From an uncultured Eubacteriales bacterium (GTDB lineage: Bacteria > Bacillota > Clostridia > UBA1381 > UMGS1253): a stretch of DNA of 5,513 bases. Both the position numbers and the translations under genes were made by a program. Below are positions 1 to 4,621 of this stretch, piece after piece (the first letter of the stretch is position 1; the number at the start of each line of letters is the position of its first letter). Below the pieces are notes generated by a model. It did no database searches, was not told the origin of the DNA, and saw only the letters and a program-made list of their open reading frames with translations. The stretch covers positions 1 through 5,513 of the forward strand of contig URQR01000139.1 in assembly GCA_900550065.1 (NCBI GenBank), read 5' to 3'.

Positions 1-350
1 AAATTAACGAACAGCTTATGCGTGAAATCAGCGCGATTCTGCGCGAGCTGAAAGATACGCGGATTCCGTTGATGACGAGTGTTGTACACGTGAATGCGAC
101 GGGCGATTTGCGCTATGCAAAGGTGCGCGTGAGCATTATGGGCGACGAGCAGGTGAAGCAGAATGCAATGAAGGCGCTGCGCAGTGCGGCGGGCTTTGTG
201 CGCCGCGAGGTAGGCCACCGCATGGACATCCGCTATACGCCGGAGCTGATTTTTGAGCTGGACAATTCGATTGAACATGGGGCAAATATCAACAAACTTT
301 TACATGAGGTCATTGATGAAGATGGAAAACACGAGGGAAACAATCATTGA
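1..350 (+). CDS. rbfA: Ribosome-binding factor A, 5'-partial
   Basis: RbfA is a small KH-fold protein that binds the 30S subunit and helps late 16S rRNA maturation, including growth in the cold. The frame is open from the first base: the first whole codon is at base 3 and reads INEQLMREISAIL, which matches the family N-terminus, so the ATG at 18 is an internal methionine and the true start lies a few codons upstream of the window. 115 residues are visible, against a usual length of about 115-135. Recognisable blocks are DLRYAKVRVSIMGDE, then SAAGFVRREVGHRM carrying the family's KH-type Ala-x-Gly kink (visible residues about 60-73), then IRYTPELIFELDNSIEHG. The tail is short and polar (DEDGKHEGNNH). 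Its last 35 bases overlap nrnA. The neighbours nrnA, truB and ribF are the usual order downstream of infB in Bacillota. The identification is firm; only the start is missing. Confidence 0.96.
   Translation, partial: INEQLMREISAILRELKDTRIPLMTSVVHVNATGDLRYAKVRVSIMGDEQVKQNAMKALRSAAGFVRREVGHRMDIRYTPELIFELDNSIEHGANINKLLHEVIDEDGKHEGNNH
306..310 (+). promoter_or_regulatory. Ribosome binding site deciding the nrnA start
   Basis: GAGGT lies inside the 3' coding end of rbfA, five bases before the ATG at 316 and eleven before the ATG at 322. The spacing favours 316. It implies that nrnA is translated from a site that ribosomes finishing rbfA pass over, so translational coupling is likely (inference). 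Confidence 0.55.
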
Positions 351-1284
351 TATCCTGCGGACAAAGCAGACGTTTGCAATCCTGCCGCACATCAACCCAG
401 ACGCGGACGCGATGGGGTCTTGTTACGCTGTAAAGCATGCACTCAAAGCGATGGGGAAGCGGGCGGTCGTGTATATCGAGGAGGCGCTTCCGGCATATCT
501 GTCGTTTTTATACGGAGAAAGCACGGTTTTTACACAGGCGGAGCCGTTTGACGTCTGCCTGTGTATCGACTGCGGCGACCTCGGGCGGACAGGTGCGCGC
601 AGCGTAATGATAGAGGCGGCGAAGGTCAGCGTAAACATCGACCATCACTATGCAAATACGAATTTTGCGCAAATAAATCTTGTGGACGCGCAGGCCTCCT
701 CGTCGGGGGAGATCTGCTGCGGTATATTATCGGAACTGGGCGCGCTCACGCCGGCAATCGCGACGTGCCTGTATGGGGCGATTTGCGCTGATACAGGCGG
801 CTTTAAGTACTCCAATACGACAGCCAAAACGATGCGTACAGCGGCGGATTTGCTTGAGTATGGAATTGACCTTGCGCGAATTAATAAGATATTGTTTGAC
901 ACGGAAAGCTATGCGACGATGAAACTGAAGGGCGAAATTGTCAGCAAAGTCGAGTTATACTGCGGCGGTCTTGTAGGCGTTGCATATGTGACGCAGGAGA
1001 CGGTTTCACGCTACGGCGTAGACAGCAAAGATATTGACAATATTGTAGATATCCCGCGTAAAATAGAGGGTGTAGAAGTTGCCGTTTCGCTCAAGGAGTG
1101 CGACAAAGGGATCAAGGTCAGTTTGCGCTCCAACGAATACATAGACGTATCGAAAATTGCGGAAAGTTTTGGCGGCGGCGGGCACGTGCGCGCGTCCGGC
1201 GCATTGATAGAAACGGATTTGGAAACGGCAAAGCAAAAGCTTATCAATGAGATAACAAAGGCGGTCGGGGAACAGACATCATAG
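316..1284 (+). CDS. nrnA: DHH/DHHA1 phosphoesterase, NrnA-type oligoribonuclease / pAp phosphatase
   Basis: NrnA-family enzymes are cytoplasmic Mn-dependent phosphoesterases. They degrade RNA fragments of two to five nucleotides and remove the 3' phosphate from pAp. The predicted product is 322 aa, close to the roughly 313-320 aa of known members. DHH domain motifs, numbered from the ATG at 316: HINPDADAMGS with His25, Asp29 and Asp31; CIDCGD with Asp85 and Asp88; NIDHHYANT with the DHH triad at 109-111; and GAICADTGGFKYSNT with Asp159. The C-terminal DHHA1 substrate-binding domain ends with GGGGHVRASGA, glycines at 286-289 and His290. All metal and substrate motifs are intact. I preferred 316 over the ATG at 322 because of the Shine-Dalgarno spacing. 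An upstream in-frame ATG at 253 would add 21 residues unlike the family. The gene overlaps rbfA by 35 bases and truB by four. Which of the two activities dominates cannot be told from sequence. Confidence 0.93.
   Translation: MKMENTRETIIDILRTKQTFAILPHINPDADAMGSCYAVKHALKAMGKRAVVYIEEALPAYLSFLYGESTVFTQAEPFDVCLCIDCGDLGRTGARSVMIEAAKVSVNIDHHYANTNFAQINLVDAQASSSGEICCGILSELGALTPAIATCLYGAICADTGGFKYSNTTAKTMRTAADLLEYGIDLARINKILFDTESYATMKLKGEIVSKVELYCGGLVGVAYVTQETVSRYGVDSKDIDNIVDIPRKIEGVEVAVSLKECDKGIKVSLRSNEYIDVSKIAESFGGGGHVRASGALIETDLETAKQKLINEITKAVGEQTS
1267..1283 (+). promoter_or_regulatory. Translation start region of truB with a likely AUA start codon
   Basis: The truB frame is open from base 1251 (after an in-frame TGA at 1248-1250) to its stop at 2162, with no ATG, GTG or TTG before the ATG at 1332. 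Homology to TruB clearly begins at DGVIALNKPKGKTSHD, coded from 1284. The codon immediately before is ATA at 1281-1283, preceded by ATC at 1278-1280. GGGGA at 1267-1271 sits nine bases before the ATA and could act as a weak ribosome binding site. ATA overlaps the nrnA TAG stop as ATAG, mimicking the common ATGA overlap and allowing re-initiation. Confidence 0.5.
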
Positions 1285-2162
1285 ATGGTGTAATTGCGCT
1301 CAATAAGCCAAAAGGGAAAACGTCGCACGACATGATTTATTTTGTGCGGCGGCTTTTGCATATCCGGCGCGTAGGGCATACGGGTACGCTCGACCCGGAC
1401 GCGACCGGCGTTTTGCCGATTTGTGTCGGTAACGCGACGAAAGCGTCCTCCTACATAATGGATTCTGCAAAACGATACACTGCGCAGATGCTGCTTGGCA
1501 GCCGGACAGACACGCTCGATGCGTCGGGAACGGTGCTGCAAACTGCGCCGGTCAGTGTGACGGAGCCGGAAATCCGCACGGCGTGCGAGGCGTTTATTGG
1601 TACGATTATGCAGCTGCCTCCTATGTATTCGGCGGTGAAAGTCGGCGGAAAGAAGCTCTACGAACTTGCACGGGAAGGAAAAGAGGTAGAGCGAAAGCCT
1701 CGTATGGTCACAGTTGAATCGATTGATATTTTAGACTGTGATTTAAAGCACAATTGTGTCACGCTTGACATTGTGTGCGCAAAGGGGACATATATCCGTA
1801 CCCTGTGCGACGATATTGGTGCGCGCTTGGGCTGTTTTGCACATATGGGCGAGCTAATCCGGACGCAGAGCGGCGGCTTTGTGCTTGCGCAGAGCTATAC
1901 ACCCGAAACGCTGACAAAGCTCTATGAAGATGGAAAGATTATGGAAGCTTTGACAAAGACAGAGGATGTCTTTTCAAGCTATGAAAAGGTGTTTTTAACT
2001 GCAGCGGAAGCGCGAAAGGTAAAAAACGGCGTGCCGCTGCGCAGAGATCATTTGAATTTTGGACAATTTTACCGCCTATACGACGAAAACGGCGGTTTTT
2101 TGTGTGTTTCAAAGCAGGAGGAAGAGGTTTTGCGGATGCAGACCTCCTTTTGGACGGTTTGA
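1281..2162 (+). CDS. truB: tRNA pseudouridine-55 synthase
   Basis: TruB converts U55 in the T-loop of nearly all tRNAs to pseudouridine and has tRNA-folding chaperone activity. Taking ATA at 1281 as codon 1, the product is 293 aa, usual for the family. Visible motifs: the N-terminal NKPKGKTSH block (residues 8-16); the catalytic motif GHTGTLDPDATGVLP with nucleophile Asp38; KRY with the base-stacking Tyr66; RTDTLDASG (76-84); QLPPMYSAVKVGGKKLYE (about 111-128); KGTYIRTLCDDIG with Arg173, which pairs with the catalytic Asp; and a C-terminal PUA-like region from about 225 (KNGVPLRRDH to GGFLCVS). The core is complete. The oddity is the start: no ATG, GTG or TTG precedes the conserved N-terminal block, and starting at the ATG at 1332 would delete 17 conserved residues. 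The gene overlaps nrnA by four bases and ends 33 bases before ribF. The function is firm; the start codon is inferred. Confidence 0.94.
   Translation: MDGVIALNKPKGKTSHDMIYFVRRLLHIRRVGHTGTLDPDATGVLPICVGNATKASSYIMDSAKRYTAQMLLGSRTDTLDASGTVLQTAPVSVTEPEIRTACEAFIGTIMQLPPMYSAVKVGGKKLYELAREGKEVERKPRMVTVESIDILDCDLKHNCVTLDIVCAKGTYIRTLCDDIGARLGCFAHMGELIRTQSGGFVLAQSYTPETLTKLYEDGKIMEALTKTEDVFSSYEKVFLTAAEARKVKNGVPLRRDHLNFGQFYRLYDENGGFLCVSKQEEEVLRMQTSFWTV
2071..2101 (+). terminator. Terminator-like hairpin inside the 3' end of truB
   Basis: ACCGCC (2071-2076) and GGCGGT (2091-2096) form a perfect six-pair stem, five pairs being G:C, around a 14-base loop. The run of six T's (2096-2101) begins with the last stem base. 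This has the layout of an intrinsic terminator, but it lies in translated sequence coding for FYRLYDENGGFL of the TruB C-terminal domain. The loop is long for an efficient terminator, and translating ribosomes would normally keep it open. It may be chance, or a polarity site acting on ribF. Confidence 0.25.
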
Positions 2163-2180
2163 TTGGATACAAGTGCGAGG

Positions 2181-2188
2181 AAGGCGGG
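2181..2188 (+). promoter_or_regulatory. Ribosome binding site deciding the ribF start
   Basis: AAGGCGGG, one mismatch from AAGGAGG, lies seven bases before the ATG at 2196. An overlapping GAGGAAGG begins at 2177. These support 2196 over the in-frame TTG at 2163, which directly follows the truB stop and has no Shine-Dalgarno sequence in front. Confidence 0.5.
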
Positions 2189-2195
2189 TGCAAAG

Positions 2196-3125
2196 ATGCA
2201 AATTTATAATACGCATACAAGCTTTGACAGCCGGGGCGGGTGCGTGCTCGCGCTTGGGAGCTTTGATGCCCTGCATATTGCGCATCAGGCCCTGATTTGC
2301 GAGGCTGTGGCGCAGGCGCGGCTGCGAGGCGTACGTGCTGGCGTACACCTGTTTGACCGCCGGCCGGAAACGGTTCTTTTTCCGCAAAAGGAGTTTAAAA
2401 GCATCTATAAAAACGACGACAAGGCACAAATTATTGAGCGCTTCGGTGCGGACTTTGTCTACTATGAAACATTTGATGCGGCGTTCATGAAGCTGGACAG
2501 CTTTGCGTTTGCACGAATGCTCAAGGAAAAGCTCGGTGTTTTGTGCGTTGTGGTCGGGTTCCACTATACCTTTGGCTATGGCGGAGCTGGAACGGCGGAG
2601 AAATTAAAGCAATTCGGCGAGATGCTCGGCTTTGACGTTGTAGTGTTGGAGCCTATAGAACAGGACGGTGCGCTGGTCAGCTCCACGCTGATACGCGAAT
2701 GCTTGATAAACGGCGAGATTGCGCGGGCCAACCGCCTGCTTGGGCGTGACTATATGCTTGGCGGCCCGGTTGTACGCGACCGCGGCGTTGGGACACAAAT
2801 GGGGATTCCGACGGCCAATCTTGCTGTGCCGGACGATATCCTGCTGCCAAAAAACGGCGTATATGCTACTTACAGCAGTGTTGGCGGACGGCTCTTTGCG
2901 GGCGTGACGAATATCGGCGTAAGGCCGACGTTTTCACTTGATAAAATAGCTGTTGAGACGCATATTCTCGACTTTCAGGGCGATATTGACGGCGCATATT
3001 TGCAGATTTATTTTTTACAGTATCTGCGCCCCGAGAAAAAATTCGACACGAAAGAGGAATTAGCAAGACAGATTTTCAGCGATATGGACGAGGCGAGAAG
3101 GCTGTTTGTAGAGAAATGCGGGTAA
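2196..3125 (+). CDS. ribF: Bifunctional riboflavin kinase / FAD synthetase
   Basis: RibF phosphorylates riboflavin to FMN and then adenylylates FMN to FAD, supplying cytoplasmic flavin cofactors. The product is 309 aa, normal for the bacterial two-domain enzyme. The N-terminal nucleotidylyltransferase domain (about 1-180) carries GSFDALHIAH (21-30), VVGFHYTFGYGGAG (from about 120) and VSSTLIR (161-167). The C-terminal riboflavin kinase domain carries GIPTANL (203-209), LLPKNGVYA, GVTNIGVRPTF (236-246) and ETHILDFQGDI, with Glu254 as the likely catalytic base, followed by LRPEKKFDTKEEL. The adenylyltransferase signature is usually GxFDGxHxGH; here both the glycine after FD and the one in HxGH are alanine. 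The kinase domain looks standard. The start at 2196 is chosen for its Shine-Dalgarno sequence and because MQIY begins about as far before the first motif as in homologues. It is the last gene of the rbfA unit and is followed by a candidate terminator. Confidence 0.95.
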   Translation: MQIYNTHTSFDSRGGCVLALGSFDALHIAHQALICEAVAQARLRGVRAGVHLFDRRPETVLFPQKEFKSIYKNDDKAQIIERFGADFVYYETFDAAFMKLDSFAFARMLKEKLGVLCVVVGFHYTFGYGGAGTAEKLKQFGEMLGFDVVVLEPIEQDGALVSSTLIRECLINGEIARANRLLGRDYMLGGPVVRDRGVGTQMGIPTANLAVPDDILLPKNGVYATYSSVGGRLFAGVTNIGVRPTFSLDKIAVETHILDFQGDIDGAYLQIYFLQYLRPEKKFDTKEELARQIFSDMDEARRLFVEKCG

Positions 3126-3150
3126 AATTGCAGAATTTTGTTCTTTTTTT
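3120..3150 (+). terminator. Candidate intrinsic terminator after ribF
   Basis: Bases 3120-3129 (GGGTAAAATT) can pair with 3134-3143 (AATTTTGTTC) around a four-base GCAG loop, giving ten continuous pairs of which three are G:U wobbles. The stem is immediately followed by seven T's (3144-3150). It includes the ribF TAA stop at 3123-3125. The stem is A/T-rich, so the hairpin is only moderately stable. Its position between ribF and the glmU promoter fits the end of the rbfA-ribF transcription unit. Confidence 0.5.
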
Positions 3151-3180
3151 GAAAAAAGCAGAAATATGACTTGAAAAAAG
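3149..3180 (+). repeat. Direct repeat TTGAAAAAAG, two copies
   Basis: TTGAAAAAAG occurs at 3149-3158 and again, identically, at 3171-3180, 22 bases apart start to start, or about two helical turns. The second copy contains the proposed -35 hexamer of the glmU promoter. The first overlaps the end of the terminator T-tract. The repeat could be a binding site or simply a product of the very A-rich spacer. Confidence 0.4.
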
Positions 3181-3199
3181 ATAGAAAACATGAGAAAAT
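3171..3199 (+). promoter_or_regulatory. Candidate sigma-A promoter for glmU-prs
   Basis: TTGAAA (3171-3176, four of six matches to TTGACA plus the A-rich context) is followed after 17 bases by GAAAAT (3194-3199, four of six matches to TATAAT). A TGA triplet just before the -10 forms an extended -10 element. Transcription would begin near 3206, leaving a leader of about 35 bases before the glmU ATG. A-tracts upstream could act as an UP element. I saw no riboswitch in the leader and no CCGAAC-type PurR box. Confidence 0.45.
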
Positions 3200-3228
3200 T
3201 AATAAGGAAAATTGTATCTTATGATTGA

Positions 3229-3236
3229 GGGAGGGG
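3229..3236 (+). promoter_or_regulatory. Ribosome binding site of glmU
   Basis: GGGAGGGG lies five bases before the ATG at 3242 and is the strongest purine-rich site in the window. It fixes the start at 3242 rather than at the in-frame TTG at 3212 or ATG at 3221, which would place this site inside the coding region. Confidence 0.65.
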
Positions 3237-3241
3237 CCTGT

Positions 3242-4621
3242 ATGTCAAAAGAAATTATTTCTGTGATACTGGCGGCTGGCGAAAGCAAGGCAATGAAGTC
3301 TGATATTCCGAGAGCGGTTTTTCCTGTATTAGGGAAGCCGATGGCGTCGTATGCTGTAAAAGCGGCGTCGGAAGCGGGCGCAAAAAAGAATGTTATGGTA
3401 GTAGGTTTTGGGGCTGACAAGGTGCGGGAAGCGTTTGGCGAGGCTGTGTGTTATGCGGACCAGCCCGAAACGGTCGGCACGTCGGACGCAGTTGCGCACG
3501 CGCGCGGCTATTTTGAGCAGACGGACGCGTATGTGCTCGTTCTGCCGGGCGACGCGCCGCTCATTGATGCGCAAACGCTGCAAGGCGCAATCAAGTACCA
3601 TGAGGAATTTAAAAATGAAGCTACAATTATCACGGCGATTGTCAATAATCCCGCCGGATACGGCAGGATTATCCGCAACAGCGCGGGCGACGTTGTGTCG
3701 ATTGTGGAAGAAAGGCACGCAAACCAAAGCGAGCTGGAAATCAATGAAATCAATTCGAGTATGTACATATTCAACGCAGACGCGCTCTGCTTCGCGCTCG
3801 ACCAGTATGATTCGCTATCGGACAGTTATGATAAAAACAACCTGATTCACTCAGTGGAGGTGCTGATTAAATCGGGCCGTAAGGTTGGAGCTTATGATGC
3901 GGACGATGCAGATTCGATTTTAGGAATCAACGACCGGATTCAGCTTTTTGAGGTTGAGTCGATTCTGCGCAGCCGTATCAATTTAGAGCATATGAGAAAC
4001 GGCGTAACGATTATGGCGCCGGCGGTAACCTATATTGAGCCGGGCGTTGTTATTGGACAGGACACGGTGATTCAGCCAAACGTCCATCTGCGCGGCAGCA
4101 CGGTAATCGGTAAAAACGTCATTATTGGTGCAAATTCAATTATTACAAACTGTAAAATTGCCGATGGCGTTGATATTTTGAGCTCCGTTATGGTAGACAG
4201 CGAGGTAAGCGAGGGGGCACACGTTGGGCCGTTCGCGTACCTGCGCCCGAACAGCAAGATTGGTAAAAACGTCAAGATTGGCGACTTTGTAGAGATTAAG
4301 AACGCGACGCTGGACGAAGGAACGAAGGTGTCGCACCTGACATACGTTGGCGATACAGATGTTGGCAAGCGCGTTAACTTTGGCTGCGGCTGTGTAACGG
4401 TCAACTATGACGGGAAAAAGAAGTACCGCTCGACGATTGGCGACGATGCGTTTATTGGCTGTAACACGAACCTTGTTTCGCCTGTGACGGTCAACGATAA
4501 TGCATATATTGCGGCGGGCTCGACCATTACGGACGAGGTGCCGGAAAGCGCGCTCGCGATTGCGAGAAGCAGACAAGTAAATAAAATGGAGTGGAAAGAT
4601 AGGAGGAAGCAAGACAAATGA
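3242..4621 (+). CDS. glmU: Bifunctional GlcNAc-1-P uridyltransferase / GlcN-1-P acetyltransferase, altered N-terminal active site
   Basis: GlmU acetylates glucosamine-1-phosphate and couples the product to UTP, giving UDP-GlcNAc for peptidoglycan and other wall polymers. The product is 459 aa (family about 450-460). Residues 1-230 form the nucleotidyltransferase domain: ILAAG (9-13), GKPM, GDAPL (Asp104), GYGRI (139-143), IVEE (Glu156), EIN (Asn171) and GIND (Asn230) are kept. However, the usual GxGTRM is ESKAM, placing Ala17 where E. coli has Arg18. The usual PK is PR (Arg24), GTGHA is GTSDA, EINTG is EINSS, and no EYYLTD is seen. Residues from about 252 form the left-handed beta-helix of hexapeptide repeats. 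Its acetyltransferase residues appear intact: Arg335, Lys353, catalytic His365, Tyr368, Asn379, Lys394, Arg442. Cysteines in GCGC and GCNT resemble clostridial homologues. It therefore looks like a sound acetyltransferase with a possibly weakened or divergent uridyltransferase. It overlaps prs as ATGA. Confidence 0.92.
   Translation: MSKEIISVILAAGESKAMKSDIPRAVFPVLGKPMASYAVKAASEAGAKKNVMVVGFGADKVREAFGEAVCYADQPETVGTSDAVAHARGYFEQTDAYVLVLPGDAPLIDAQTLQGAIKYHEEFKNEATIITAIVNNPAGYGRIIRNSAGDVVSIVEERHANQSELEINEINSSMYIFNADALCFALDQYDSLSDSYDKNNLIHSVEVLIKSGRKVGAYDADDADSILGINDRIQLFEVESILRSRINLEHMRNGVTIMAPAVTYIEPGVVIGQDTVIQPNVHLRGSTVIGKNVIIGANSIITNCKIADGVDILSSVMVDSEVSEGAHVGPFAYLRPNSKIGKNVKIGDFVEIKNATLDEGTKVSHLTYVGDTDVGKRVNFGCGCVTVNYDGKKKYRSTIGDDAFIGCNTNLVSPVTVNDNAYIAAGSTITDEVPESALAIARSRQVNKMEWKDRRKQDK
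4601..4606 (+). promoter_or_regulatory. Ribosome binding site of prs
   Basis: AGGAGG, a perfect Shine-Dalgarno core, lies within the last codons of glmU. It ends eleven bases before the prs ATG at 4618, slightly long but usable spacing, and supports independent as well as coupled initiation of prs. Confidence 0.55.

Noticed and set aside
253..315. In-frame upstream ATG at 253 as the nrnA start
   Set aside because: The extra 21 residues lie wholly inside rbfA, do not look like the family N-terminus, and no Shine-Dalgarno sequence precedes them, while GAGGT is well placed for 316.
1258..1284. Programmed -1 frameshift producing an NrnA-TruB fusion
   Set aside because: The TruB frame is -1 relative to nrnA, but I see no X-XXY-YYZ slippery heptamer near the junction (the best run is GGGGAA, which does not fit) and no obvious stimulatory structure. 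Both proteins have normal separate lengths.
1332..1334. ATG at 1332 as the truB start
   Set aside because: It would remove the NKPKGKTSH block conserved in TruB, and the frame shows clear homology right up to base 1284.
1011..1541. 176-codon open frame on the minus strand, and similar minus-strand frames at 2109-2564 and 4136-4627
   Set aside because: They lie opposite strongly conserved genes, show no recognisable domains, and are expected as mirror frames of coding sequence with this codon use.
2163..2195. TTG at 2163 as the ribF start
   Set aside because: It directly follows the truB stop without a ribosome binding site and adds 11 residues not expected in RibF; ATG at 2196 has a good upstream site.
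3143..3158. A/T palindrome CTTTTTT-TG-AAAAAAG as a terminator
   Set aside because: The loop would have only two bases and the stem is nearly all A:T; the hairpin at 3120-3143 with this T-tract as its tail is a better explanation.
3220..3225. TATGAT as a -10 element for glmU
   Set aside because: It is a good hexamer, but no acceptable -35 lies 16-18 bases upstream, and transcription would start inside the Shine-Dalgarno sequence.
3212..3241. TTG at 3212 or ATG at 3221 as the glmU start
   Set aside because: Both would put the strong GGGAGGGG site within the coding region; 3242 gives the normal N-terminus.
3126..3241. Riboswitch or small RNA gene between ribF and glmU
   Set aside because: The 116 bases are A-rich with only a terminator-like hairpin, promoter elements and a ribosome binding site. 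I saw no structured, GC-balanced element such as glmS- or FMN-type aptamer sequences.
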